From Chitinophaga niabensis (GTDB lineage Bacteria; Bacteroidota; Bacteroidia; Chitinophagales; Chitinophagaceae), in contig NZ_CP154260.1 of the NCBI RefSeq assembly GCF_039545795.1, positions 7,073,001 through 7,137,000 on the forward strand: DNA of 64,000 nt, read 5' to 3'. The position numbers and the translations under genes are program-made. The notes below the pieces were generated by a model that was not told the origin of the DNA, did no database searches, and saw only the letters and a program-made list of their open reading frames with translations. Each line of letters starts with the position of its first letter. Within the stretch, counting starts at the first letter, position 1. This document shows positions 40,493-49,669 of this stretch, one piece after another.

Positions 40493-42229
40493 ATGAAAAA
40501 GATCATTCATCATTATTATAATTATACTACCTGGGCATTGCTGCTATTGTTGTCAGGGATCGTAAGCTGTAAATCAGATAAGGATTTCCTTATGGAGAAA
40601 CCGACTACCTTCTACACAGTTGAAAATGCCTACTCCACTTCCGCCCAGATAGACCAGTCACTGGTTGCCATCTATTCCCAGCTGCGCGACCTTTGGGCAA
40701 ACCCTTCGGAAGAAGGCTGGATCTTTGTATTCCGCGGAAATGGAACGGATATGTACGATGTGGCCAGTATCAGAAGAGGGGCTACTTTCAACAACTATGG
40801 TCTCATCAATCCGGATAACGGTACTTTCTTTAATTTTTACAGCACCTGGTACCAACTGATCGCCAGAGCAAACCTGGCGATATCGGCTGCGGACCTTCCA
40901 CAGATCTCATGGGCTACCCCGGCTGATAAAGCATATGCTTTAGCGCAGGCCAGGTTCTTCCGTGCATTTGCTTACCGTAACCTGGGAGAGATCTTTGGTG
41001 GTGTACCTATTGTAACACAGCCATCCACTGTGCCGCAGTATAATTTTAAAAGATCTACCCGCGTAGAAACATACCAGTTCGCGATAGATGAACTGCTGGC
41101 TATTGAAAACGACCTTCCGGTTACAACAACCGCCGGAGGCCGTTTAGTAAGAGGTGCCGCACAGCATAATCTTTGCGAACTCTATCTTGCCCTGGGTACA
41201 CAACTGGCAGCAGAATCAAAAACAACAGAGGCCAATGCTGCCTTTGCACAATCCATCGCATACGGCAATAAGGTGATAGACGGTGGTACCTTCTCCCTGA
41301 TGAAGAACCGCTTTGGTGCAAGAAGTACGGAAGCGCAGGGGAATGTATACTGGGACCTTTTCCAGGAAAAGAACGTGAACTACCAGGATGGCAATAAAGA
41401 ATGCATCTGGGCTATACAGATCGATTATGCAGCGTACAGAGCTGAAGATGGTAAATCCAAACTCCCTTATTCCCGTACTTATAGTCCTGTTTTCCGTGAT
41501 GGTGCAAAAGACCACCTGACCGGAACAGCAGAGAATGTAGGAGGAAGGGGTATTGCGCAGATGATACCTACCATGTACACCCGCGATGAAATATATGCAG
41601 GGCAGTGGGCGGCAGATATGCGTAATTCAGATATCGTATTCCGCAGGAACTTTATCGGAAACGTGGCTTCTTCTCCTTACTTCGGCCAGATCGTTCCCTG
41701 GAACGTGATATACAATGGCAGTGCAGATCCTGTTACCAATATGAACAACAGGAGCCTTTGCTATCCTGTATCCTGCAAGATCGCCACAGATAAATACACT
41801 GGTATAGCTGATGGCGAGAACATGAGCAATCTGTTCAGGGATGATTATTTCATCCGCCTGTCTGAAACTATCCTCCTGCGTGCAGAAGCCAAACAACGCA
41901 GCGGAAATAAACAAGGGGCGGCTGATGACGTGAATTTGCTGAGGGACCGCGCTAACTGTACTTACAGAGTAACGGCAGCGGATATGGACGATAACTTCAA
42001 TCTTATCCTGGATGAACGTGCCCGTGAGCTGGTATATGAAGAATGCCGCTGGAATACTTTGCTGCGGATGGGTGGAACCATTGCGGTAGACCGCATTAAA
42101 AAATACGCTTACTGGCCTGAAGCAAAGGCAACCCTTACTTTCAATTATAACCTGTGGCCTATCCCGCAAACCGTCATCGATACCAATAAAGATGAGAAGC
42201 TGGAGCAAAATCAGGGCTGGCAGCGATAA
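40493..42229 (+). CDS. SusD-family nutrient-binding lipoprotein of the rhamnoside PUL
   Basis: 578 residues. The signal peptide ends in the lipobox IVSC (Cys near 26). SusD helices include AYALAQARFFRAFAYRNLGEIFGGVPIV and the C-terminal LILDERARELVYEECRWNTLLRMG and NYNLWPIPQTVIDTN. It forms the lid of the SusC transporter encoded 20 nt upstream. It is followed by a hairpin before the enzyme genes. Confidence 0.94.
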   Translation: MKKIIHHYYNYTTWALLLLLSGIVSCKSDKDFLMEKPTTFYTVENAYSTSAQIDQSLVAIYSQLRDLWANPSEEGWIFVFRGNGTDMYDVASIRRGATFNNYGLINPDNGTFFNFYSTWYQLIARANLAISAADLPQISWATPADKAYALAQARFFRAFAYRNLGEIFGGVPIVTQPSTVPQYNFKRSTRVETYQFAIDELLAIENDLPVTTTAGGRLVRGAAQHNLCELYLALGTQLAAESKTTEANAAFAQSIAYGNKVIDGGTFSLMKNRFGARSTEAQGNVYWDLFQEKNVNYQDGNKECIWAIQIDYAAYRAEDGKSKLPYSRTYSPVFRDGAKDHLTGTAENVGGRGIAQMIPTMYTRDEIYAGQWAADMRNSDIVFRRNFIGNVASSPYFGQIVPWNVIYNGSADPVTNMNNRSLCYPVSCKIATDKYTGIADGENMSNLFRDDYFIRLSETILLRAEAKQRSGNKQGAADDVNLLRDRANCTYRVTAADMDDNFNLILDERARELVYEECRWNTLLRMGGTIAVDRIKKYAYWPEAKATLTFNYNLWPIPQTVIDTNKDEKLEQNQGWQR

Positions 42230-42248
42230 TCTTTTTTTATATTGTAGT

Positions 42249-42280
42249 AAGAAAGCCAGGAACTTATTCCCGGCTTTCTT
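42249..42280 (+). terminator. Intercistronic hairpin between susD and GH78
   Basis: AAGAAAGCC-A-GGAA pairs with TTCC-C-GGCTTTCTT around a 4-nt loop with one mismatch, followed by ATCATTTTAT. It is probably a partial terminator or mRNA-stabilising structure that sets SusCD levels above the enzymes. Confidence 0.6.
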
Positions 42281-42299
42281 ATCATTTTATACTATTACC

Positions 42300-44534
42300 A
42301 TGCGCAGGAAGACTCTTTTTTTTCTCTTTATCATTATTAATTCGGTACAAAGTTATGCCCAGCAAGCTGTTCCTGAGGGATTGATGTGTGATCTGCTGGC
42401 TTATACAGATCAGCAGTATGTGAATGGATATCCTGTGCAACCGGTCAGGAAATTTTCAGGCGGGCAGTATGTACGCATCGCGAACCGCCAGCCTGCTTTC
42501 AGCTGGGCTATCGGAGGAGCGCCTGTGCAACAGACAGCCTACAGGATATTGGTTTCAGACCAGCCAGAAAACCAGGGGAATATATGGGACTCTAAAAAAG
42601 TAACCTCCGCACAGTCTGCCGGTGTTGTATTTGCCGGTAAGGCATTACAGCCCAACACTACTTATTACTGGATGGTACAGATCTGGGATGAAAAGGATCA
42701 GGAAAGCCGTTTCTCTAAGCCTGCCATATTCTTTACAGATTCCGTAATGGTGGATTATGCCACTCCAAAATATCCTTTGCAGAAAACAGATCAGTTCCCG
42801 GTAGCTGTTCGTGATGGCCGGATAGATTTTGGCAAAGCCGCATTCGGGCAATTGAAATTACGCCTGTCTGCCAAAGGAGATGGAGATACCGTAACCGTGC
42901 ATCTTGGTGAAGTAGTGAATGCAGATGGCAGTATCAACCGGAAACCGGGAGGCAGCATGCGTTACCAGGCGTACCGTTTGCCTTTACGTGCAGGTACTCA
43001 TACTTACCAGGTATACATCAGGCCCGATATGCGGAACACCGGTGCACAGGCTATTAAAATACCATCTTATATCGGGGAGGTATTGCCTTTCCGGTATTGT
43101 GAACTGGAAGGTTATACAGGTACTTTGCAACCTACAGATATTATCCGCTCTGCCGTGAATTATCCTTTTAATGATGCAGCGGCTTCGTTTGAAAGTGCAG
43201 ATACTATTTTGAATGCGGTGTGGGAATTATGTAAATACAGCATGAAGGCCACTTCCTTTGCAGGTGTTTTTGTTGATGGCGACAGGGAGCGTATTCCCTA
43301 TGAGGCAGATGCTTATATCAACCAGTTAGGTTATTATGCTACAGACCGGGAATATAGTCTTGCCCGCAGTTCACATGAATACCTCCTGTATCATGCCACC
43401 TGGCCCACAGAGTGGATCCTGCAATCTGTATTAATGGCCTATAATGACTATCTCTATACAGGAGATATCCGTTCTGCCCGGCATTACTATACGGAGCTGA
43501 AAGCAAAACTGCTGATGGCACTGGAAGATTCCAGCGGATTGATCAGTACCCGCACCGGCAGGCAGAACGCAGCACTCCTGCAATCCATTCACTTTAATGG
43601 CAAAGAGCTCAGGGATATTGTAGACTGGCCGCATACCGGTATTTTAGGATTAGGGAACGAAGAAGGTGGTGAAACAGATGGTTTCATCTTCACCACACAT
43701 AATGCAGTAGTGAATGCCTATTACTATAAAGCCCTGCGCGATATGCAGGTGATGGCAGGAGTCTTAGGTAATAAAACGGATGAAAGCATGTTTGCCGCAC
43801 GCGCAGATCAGGTGAAAAAAGCTTTCCGCAAATTGTTCTGGGATGCCAAACGAAAAGTAGTATTGGATGGAAACGGCACCACACATGCTTCCCTGCATGC
43901 CAATATGTTCGCATTGGTTTTCGGATTGGTGGAAGAACAACACCAGAAAGCGGTAGGTGATTTTATCCGTTCCCGCGGAATGGCCTGTAGTGTGTATGGC
44001 AGCCAGTTCCTGATGGATGCGGTGTATGATGCCGGAGATGACCAGTACGGCCTTTCCCTGTTGAATTCACAGGCATTACGCAGCTGGTATAATATGATCC
44101 GTGCCGGCAGTACTATTACCATGGAAGCATGGGATAATAAATACAAACCTAACCAGGACTGGAACCATGCATGGGGCGCCGTGCCTGCCAATATCATTCC
44201 CCGTAAGCTGATGGGCATAGAGCCTATAGCGCCGGGATGGGCTGCATGCAGGATAAAACCACAGCTGGGTGATCTGCCCTGGGCTAAAATAAAAGTACCC
44301 ACTATCAAAGGAGATATCCTTGCAGCATATGAACAATCTCCCGGCAGGCTGGTGATGAAAATCACCATTCCTTCCAATACTACTGCTCAGGTAGTATTGC
44401 CTGCCAGACTTACACAGCAAAAGTTCACCGTTCTTATGGATGGTAAGGTCATTAAACCTTCCGGTTCCAAAGGCGCATATTTTCTCCCGGATGTGCGTGG
44501 TGAACATGAAATAATCATTAATCACGAAAAATGA
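42300..44534 (+). CDS. Secreted alpha-L-rhamnosidase, GH78
   Basis: 744 residues from ATG 42300 with a Sec signal (MRRKTLFFLFIIINSVQSYAQ). Beta-sandwich domains come first (YRILVSDQPENQGNIWDSKKV and TTYYWMVQIWD). The (alpha/alpha)6 barrel has the family motif DGDRERIPYEADAYINQLGYY with catalytic acidic residues, then WILQSVLMAYNDYLYTGD and MEAWDNKYKPNQDWNHAWGAVP. It should remove terminal alpha-L-rhamnose in the periplasm. Its stop overlaps the start of the next gene by 4 nt (ATGA). Confidence 0.92.
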   Translation: MRRKTLFFLFIIINSVQSYAQQAVPEGLMCDLLAYTDQQYVNGYPVQPVRKFSGGQYVRIANRQPAFSWAIGGAPVQQTAYRILVSDQPENQGNIWDSKKVTSAQSAGVVFAGKALQPNTTYYWMVQIWDEKDQESRFSKPAIFFTDSVMVDYATPKYPLQKTDQFPVAVRDGRIDFGKAAFGQLKLRLSAKGDGDTVTVHLGEVVNADGSINRKPGGSMRYQAYRLPLRAGTHTYQVYIRPDMRNTGAQAIKIPSYIGEVLPFRYCELEGYTGTLQPTDIIRSAVNYPFNDAAASFESADTILNAVWELCKYSMKATSFAGVFVDGDRERIPYEADAYINQLGYYATDREYSLARSSHEYLLYHATWPTEWILQSVLMAYNDYLYTGDIRSARHYYTELKAKLLMALEDSSGLISTRTGRQNAALLQSIHFNGKELRDIVDWPHTGILGLGNEEGGETDGFIFTTHNAVVNAYYYKALRDMQVMAGVLGNKTDESMFAARADQVKKAFRKLFWDAKRKVVLDGNGTTHASLHANMFALVFGLVEEQHQKAVGDFIRSRGMACSVYGSQFLMDAVYDAGDDQYGLSLLNSQALRSWYNMIRAGSTITMEAWDNKYKPNQDWNHAWGAVPANIIPRKLMGIEPIAPGWAACRIKPQLGDLPWAKIKVPTIKGDILAAYEQSPGRLVMKITIPSNTTAQVVLPARLTQQKFTVLMDGKVIKPSGSKGAYFLPDVRGEHEIIINHEK

Positions 44535-47452
44535 AAAAAATACTGATATGGGGGGCAGCGCTTTGCTGTTTCATTAACGGATGCACCAATAGCAAGCAGG
44601 TAACGGAAGTACAAGGTGATCTTGCCATGGGATTCATGAATCCCCCGGATGAAGCAAAACCCCGGGTATTCTGGTGGTGGCTGGAAGGCTATCAAACGAA
44701 GGAAGGTGTTTTAGCAGACCTTGTTGCCATGAAAGAAGCAGGCATCAAAGGTGCGATCATTTTCGATGCAGGTTCTTCTTCTTACAATAAAATGGAAAAA
44801 ACAGAAAGCGGTCCCGTATTCCTGGGGCCGGAGTGGAAAGCGCTGTTCCATTATGCCTGTGATGTGGCAGACAGTCTGAACCTGGAGATCAGCCTGAATA
44901 TTGGCAGCGGCTGGAATGATGGCGGGCCATGGGTTACGCCGGAGCTGGCATCCAAGAAACTCGTATGGAGCGATACCATGATCCAGGGTCCGCGGAAATT
45001 AAACATGCAGCTGCCCATGCCGGCTAAGCTGGATAAAGCAGGTTATTATAAACCCATTGCAATACTGGCCGTTAAACTGAATGAGAACAGCGAGCAGATC
45101 AAGCCACTGGAAAACATGAATATCAAAGCGGTGCACAGTATCTATTCTATTCCGATGACGAAGAACGGATTGGGATACGACTGGAACCTCTTCATGAAAG
45201 AAGAAGCTTCTCCGCCACATGAAGCCAATGCAACTTTGGATAATGTGATAGATGTAAGTAGTTATGTAGATGCACAAGGCAATATCAACTGGGATGTACC
45301 AGCTGGTAATTACCAGATCATGCGGTTTGGGTACAGTGGTACCGGTATTGAAGTATCCACCCACAGCCCCGGTGGTGGTGGCCTCGCTATTGATTACATG
45401 AGCAAAGAAGCCATGGATGTGCAGTACGATAAGGTGGTCACTTCGTTGATCAAAGGTCATAAGAACGCCAGCCTTAAATACCTGCATGACGATAGCTGGG
45501 AACTCGGCGCCTCCAACTGGACACCTGCTTTTGTAGACGCTTTCCAAAAACAGAATGGCTATGATATCAAAAAGTACCTTCCTATATTAACCGGAAAGAT
45601 CATTGAAAGCAGGGATGTTTCCAATCGTTTCCTCTATGATTTCAGAAGAACGATTGCGGATGTGATCTGGGAAAATCACTATAAACGATTTGATGAACTG
45701 GCGAAGAAGGATGGCTTGGCGCTGCACTCAGAAAGTGGCGGCCCGCATCCTGCACCCATCGATGCATTGAAGAATCTTGGCCTGAATGCGATCCCGATGG
45801 GAGAGTTCTGGATCAGGGCGAAAACACATAGGGTGGAGGACTTCCGCCGCATCTTTATCAAACAACCTGCTGCAGCTGCACACATCTATGGAAAACGTTT
45901 TGTGCAGGCAGAAGGCCCTACGAGCATTGGCCCACATTGGGAAGAGGATTTCGCATTTATGAAACCCACTTTAGACAGGGCTTATTGCGAAGGACTCAAC
46001 AGGCTGGTGATCCATACCTTCACCCATTCTCCTAAAAAAGCAGGTATACCGGGTAATGAATATTTTGCCGGTACCCACTTCAATCAGAATGTAACCTGGT
46101 GGAAACAGGCGCCCGCCTTCCTGAAATGGAACAGCCGGGTATCTTACATGCTTTCCCGTGGACTGTTTGTTGGAGATGTATGTTATTACTACGGCGATAA
46201 TGTTCCTAACCAGGTGCCCCTGAAACATATTCATCCTGAACTGGGTGAAGGATATGATTATGATGTATGTAATACAGAAGTGATCCTTACCCGCATGAAA
46301 GTAGCAGATGGAAAGATCGTACTGCCGGATGGCATGCGTTATGAAGTACTGGCTTTGCCGGATTGGAAAGTAGTGAATGTAGATGTGATGGTGAAGCTGG
46401 CGCAACTGGTGAAAGACGGTGCCACGATCGTTGGTCCGAAACCACTGACTACAGTAGGTTTAAAAGACAGGGCAGCAGGAGAACAAAAGGTGAAAGAATT
46501 ATCCGCAGCATTGTGGGGTGATATTAATGGTACCACTATTACAGAACATACTTACGGAAAGGGAAAAGTGGTATTTGGTAAAACCATCCGCCAGGTATTG
46601 CAGGATAAAGGCAAGGGACCGGATTTTGCATACCAGAGCCGCAAACCCGGTGCATTGATCGATTACATTCACCGTACCACGCCGGATGCAGAGATCTATT
46701 ATGTAGTGAACAGGAATGAACGTCCTGAATATATCCATACTACTTTCCGCGTAGATGGTAAAGTACCGGAGTTATGGAACCCGGATAAAGGCACCATCGT
46801 TCCGCAAACGGTATATGCTACCAAAGGTAAAACAGTAGAACTGCCTTTGTTCTTAGATCCCTTCGGCTCTGTGTTTGTGGTATTCCGGAAAAACAGTACA
46901 GGTGATCATTCCAGTATTCCTGCATTGCCGATGGATACTTTTGATGTAGCGCCATCCCTGGGCACACCTGAGAATGTAGCCGTTACTGGTCCCTGGACAG
47001 TGAACTTTGCGAAGGAATGGGGTGGCCCGGAAAGCACCGTATTCAATCAACTGATCTCCTGGACGGATCATACAGATCCGGGAATTAAATATTATTCCGG
47101 TACAGCAGTGTATCATCAGACATTTACGGTAAGTGCAGCACAATTACAGAAGAAGGTTTTCCTGGACCTGGGAGAAATGTACAACCTCGCGGAAGTGATC
47201 ATCAATGGAAAACATACCGGCGTTTGGTGGACGCATCCATTCCGGGGAGATATTTCTGCTTATGTGAAAGAGGGGCAGAACACACTGGAATTAAAGGTAG
47301 TGAACCTCTGGCCCAACAGGATCATTGGTGATAATTACCTGCCTGCGGACAAGCGGTTCACTAAAACGAATGTGAAGAAGTTTGATAAGGATTATCCCTT
47401 AAGGAAATCCGGTTTGATCGGCCCTGTGCGGTTGCAGTTTTATGCGCGTTAG
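44531..47452 (+). CDS. GH106-like alpha-L-rhamnosidase lipoprotein
   Basis: 973 residues. The lipobox INGC (Cys near 18) predicts a lipid-anchored enzyme. A barrel opens with PRVFWWWLEGYQTKEGVLADLVAMKEAGIKGAIIFDAG and continues with EISLNIGSGWNDGGPWVTPELASKKLVW, a typical GH106 opening. Acidic candidates lie in LHSESGGPHPAPID and FVQAEGPTS. A C-terminal jelly-roll (VFLDLGEMYNLAEVIINGKHTGVWW) completes the family layout. Translation is coupled to GH78. Together the two enzymes point to rhamnogalacturonan-type or other rhamnose-rich glycans. Confidence 0.87.
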   Translation: MKKILIWGAALCCFINGCTNSKQVTEVQGDLAMGFMNPPDEAKPRVFWWWLEGYQTKEGVLADLVAMKEAGIKGAIIFDAGSSSYNKMEKTESGPVFLGPEWKALFHYACDVADSLNLEISLNIGSGWNDGGPWVTPELASKKLVWSDTMIQGPRKLNMQLPMPAKLDKAGYYKPIAILAVKLNENSEQIKPLENMNIKAVHSIYSIPMTKNGLGYDWNLFMKEEASPPHEANATLDNVIDVSSYVDAQGNINWDVPAGNYQIMRFGYSGTGIEVSTHSPGGGGLAIDYMSKEAMDVQYDKVVTSLIKGHKNASLKYLHDDSWELGASNWTPAFVDAFQKQNGYDIKKYLPILTGKIIESRDVSNRFLYDFRRTIADVIWENHYKRFDELAKKDGLALHSESGGPHPAPIDALKNLGLNAIPMGEFWIRAKTHRVEDFRRIFIKQPAAAAHIYGKRFVQAEGPTSIGPHWEEDFAFMKPTLDRAYCEGLNRLVIHTFTHSPKKAGIPGNEYFAGTHFNQNVTWWKQAPAFLKWNSRVSYMLSRGLFVGDVCYYYGDNVPNQVPLKHIHPELGEGYDYDVCNTEVILTRMKVADGKIVLPDGMRYEVLALPDWKVVNVDVMVKLAQLVKDGATIVGPKPLTTVGLKDRAAGEQKVKELSAALWGDINGTTITEHTYGKGKVVFGKTIRQVLQDKGKGPDFAYQSRKPGALIDYIHRTTPDAEIYYVVNRNERPEYIHTTFRVDGKVPELWNPDKGTIVPQTVYATKGKTVELPLFLDPFGSVFVVFRKNSTGDHSSIPALPMDTFDVAPSLGTPENVAVTGPWTVNFAKEWGGPESTVFNQLISWTDHTDPGIKYYSGTAVYHQTFTVSAAQLQKKVFLDLGEMYNLAEVIINGKHTGVWWTHPFRGDISAYVKEGQNTLELKVVNLWPNRIIGDNYLPADKRFTKTNVKKFDKDYPLRKSGLIGPVRLQFYAR

Positions 47453-48426
47453 ACTAGTTTGATCTTACGTTCAGAAATATAAGGCACTATTTCATAAGGC
47501 ATATCATGTTTGGTCATCCCCAATTCTTTTGGGGATGGCCCGACAAATGAAGTGCTCGAGCCTTTAAGATAAAAGTTGCCACGGTGATCTATCTCCGCGA
47601 TAGTATAGATAGGATCTTTGTAAGGCACCGTGTATTTTATCATTGGATATTTTTCATCCACCTCTTTAGCGTACCGTATCCGCACATAATCATCTCCCAG
47701 CCATTGGTAGGACATGCTGTTGATCTGCACATAAAAGATACCATTGATCTCATTCACATAATCCAGGTGATGGTGACCGCTGAACACCAGTTGTACTTTC
47801 TTTGCACGTTCTAAGATCAATCTTATCTGTGTGGCATTTTCTATGCCGCCCATATCATTATCCAAACCCTGGTGGCAGCAAACAATCACAGGCAGGGTAG
47901 TGGTTGCAAGATCTTTCTCCAGCCAGTCCTGCTGCTCAATACCAATGTAGCGGGCATAGCCCGGAGGCCTGTCCTTAGAGGGATTTTTTTCATTCCCGTT
48001 CAATATCACAAAATGATAACCGTTCTGATCAAATGAATAGTAGGCGCCGTTTGCTTTCCAGTAAGCGATCACCTGTTCATGGGTGAACCCGCCATCATTA
48101 TCATGGTTGCCTATTACATGATATTTAGGGCCGGGGAAGCTGTTCCATATATTCATGAAAGGAAGGTTCTTTTCATAAGGGCGGCAGAAATCTCCCAGCT
48201 GGATAATGAAATCCACCTGCTGTGATTTCATGTCATCTATAAAGGTTTTCAAACGCGCTTCCCCATCGTGCATAATATCCTGGTGCACATCCGTGCAGAT
48301 GCCAAACCTGATCTTCGTTTTACGGTTTGCTGGCGCTGGCATAGCGGCCAGTTGATTGAGCGGAGTAAGCGCAAGGCTTCCCAATGCAATACTTTGCAGG
48401 AAGTTCCGCCTGTTTTGATGCTGCAT
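47449..48426 (-). CDS. Tat-exported calcineurin-like metallophosphoesterase
   Basis: 325 residues. A twin-arginine signal (RRNFLQSIALGSLALTP) is followed by the dinuclear metal motifs GICTDVHQD, IQLGDFCRP, VIGNHDND and FSGHHHLDYV. It is a predicted periplasmic phosphatase or phosphodiesterase. Its 3' end overlaps the GH106-like gene by 4 nt in convergent orientation. The substrate is unknown; such genes often accompany PULs. Confidence 0.92.
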   Translation of the reverse strand: MQHQNRRNFLQSIALGSLALTPLNQLAAMPAPANRKTKIRFGICTDVHQDIMHDGEARLKTFIDDMKSQQVDFIIQLGDFCRPYEKNLPFMNIWNSFPGPKYHVIGNHDNDGGFTHEQVIAYWKANGAYYSFDQNGYHFVILNGNEKNPSKDRPPGYARYIGIEQQDWLEKDLATTTLPVIVCCHQGLDNDMGGIENATQIRLILERAKKVQLVFSGHHHLDYVNEINGIFYVQINSMSYQWLGDDYVRIRYAKEVDEKYPMIKYTVPYKDPIYTIAEIDHRGNFYLKGSSTSFVGPSPKELGMTKHDMPYEIVPYISERKIKLV

Positions 48427-48466
48427 ACAAACAAATAGTTTAAAAGGATTGTATAAATATACTAAA

Positions 48467-48775
48467 CTATTGTTTACAAATTCTTAAAATCTTTTTATCT
48501 ATATAAAAGGTGCCGAAAGGAATGATGCAGGCCAGTAAGACCTTCCAGGTAGTATGTTTGAACTGCCATCCCTGTTCTACGCCTACGCTCAGGGTATTAA
48601 AGATAAACAGCAGGAACAGGGCGCCATGGATAGTGCCCATGATACTGGTGGCAACGGGGTAATGAAAGATATATTTCAAAGGCATGGCCACAAAAAGCAG
48701 CAGTAAAAGGGATATACCTTCCAGGAATCCGATGATCCGCAATCTTCCGATATTGGTTTTAAGCAGTTGGTTCAT
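48467..48775 (-). CDS. DUF3817 small membrane protein
   Basis: 102 residues with three hydrophobic helices: GRLRIIGFLEGISLLLLLFVAMPLKY, the HGALFLLFIFNTL segment, and the LLACIIPFGTFYIDKKI end. This is the DUF3817 pattern, unknown function. It starts 2 nt after the b561-like gene, in the TetR-controlled operon. Confidence 0.85.
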   Translation of the reverse strand: MNQLLKTNIGRLRIIGFLEGISLLLLLFVAMPLKYIFHYPVATSIMGTIHGALFLLFIFNTLSVGVEQGWQFKHTTWKVLLACIIPFGTFYIDKKILRICKQ

Positions 48776-48777
48776 GA

Positions 48778-49233
48778 TTAGAATGATCTGAAATATGGTC
48801 TGTGAGAAAAGGGTGAAAATGGCCAGGGGATAGCAATAAGGATGATGAATAAGGCGATGGAGAACCAGAAAAGCATGGTGCGGAATTTCTGTTTGCTGAA
48901 AGGTTTCCGTTTGGATAGGCCGGAGCCAATGGTAATCAGCACAATGGCAATGATCATCAGGCTGATGTGGATGATGCTGAAGAAGCTGAGTTCCATGCTT
49001 TGCAGGGTGTCTTTCAATGGTGCTCCTGTGAATGGGCTTTTAAAATATAATACGAACCCAAGCACCAGTTGAATATGTGCAATAGTAGCCGTCCAGTGAC
49101 GGATGGAATTATCCGTTCGGGTAAATGGTTTATTTCCTGTATACCCCTTCCAGGCGCGGTATATGGAGAGTATAAGGCTGATCAGCACTAACCAGCGGAA
49201 TAAAGAATGTAAGTGCAGCAATATCTGGTACAT
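48778..49233 (-). CDS. Four-helix membrane protein, cytochrome b561-like (TetR-controlled)
   Basis: 151 residues from the ATG at 49233. An ATG at 49257 would start inside the operator and upstream of the promoter box, so it is rejected. Four helices and the LHSLFRWLVLISLI and ALFIILIAIPWPF segments make it a paralogue of the protein at 29971. It heads a two-gene operon with DUF3817. The box TATATTTG lies 4 nt before the ATG and a near-ideal TetR palindrome just upstream, so repression by the TetR protein encoded nearby is likely. Confidence 0.78.
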   Translation of the reverse strand: MYQILLHLHSLFRWLVLISLILSIYRAWKGYTGNKPFTRTDNSIRHWTATIAHIQLVLGFVLYFKSPFTGAPLKDTLQSMELSFFSIIHISLMIIAIVLITIGSGLSKRKPFSKQKFRTMLFWFSIALFIILIAIPWPFSPFSHRPYFRSF

Positions 49234-49237
49234 GCTG

Positions 49238-49245
49238 CAAATATA
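49238..49245 (-). promoter_or_regulatory. TAnnTTTG promoter box of the membrane operon
   Basis: TATATTTG on the minus strand, separated by CAGC (4 nt) from the ATG at 49233. A bound repressor at 49251-49274 would cover the region just upstream, where the -33 contact is made. Confidence 0.65.
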
Positions 49246-49250
49246 TATCG

Positions 49251-49274
49251 AAAACATACCGATTGGTATGTTTT
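49251..49274. promoter_or_regulatory. TetR-type operator, perfect 10-bp arms
   Basis: AAAACATACC and GGTATGTTTT flank GATT. It is a perfect palindrome of the type bound by TetR/AcrR dimers. It lies between the promoter box of the b561-like operon and the tandem array that follows the tetR gene. Confidence 0.8.
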
Positions 49275-49283
49275 AGGGGAAAA

Positions 49284-49669
49284 AATTATTGAAGATGGGG
49301 AGGCTGGGCAATTTTTATTAGTGGCTGGTGAAGTGGAGCAATGCTTATTAGAGGCTGGTGAGGTAACGTTTCAATTCTTATCGAAGATGGTAAGGTGGGG
49401 CATTATTATTGGAGACTGGTAAGGTTTCAATTCTTATTGAAGGCAGTAATGTGAGGCAATTATTACTGGAGGCTGGTAAGGTTTCAATTCTTATCGAAGG
49501 GGGTAAGGTGGGATTCAATTCTTATTGAAGGCGGTAATGTGGGGCAATTCTTACTGGAGGCTGTAAGGTTTCAATTCTTATCGAAGGCGATAAGGTGTGG
49601 TTCAATTCTTACTGGAGACTTGTAAGGTGCCGTTTCTTATTGGAGGCCCGTGAGGTAACGTTTCAACTC
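49284..49669 (-). repeat. Degenerate tandem array derived from the tetR 3' end
   Basis: About 13 units of roughly 24-33 bp fill the space between the operator and the tetR stop codon and run into the coding end. The core on the plus strand is TTCTTATTGAAGGCGGTAAG with variants. The segment 49344-49377 matches the coding end plus stop of tetR (49636-49669) at 30 of 34 positions by hand count. Confidence 0.85.

Noticed and set aside
49284..49669. CRISPR array
   Set aside because: Units are degenerate, vary in length and have no unique spacers of constant size. No cas genes are present. The unit matches the tetR coding end.
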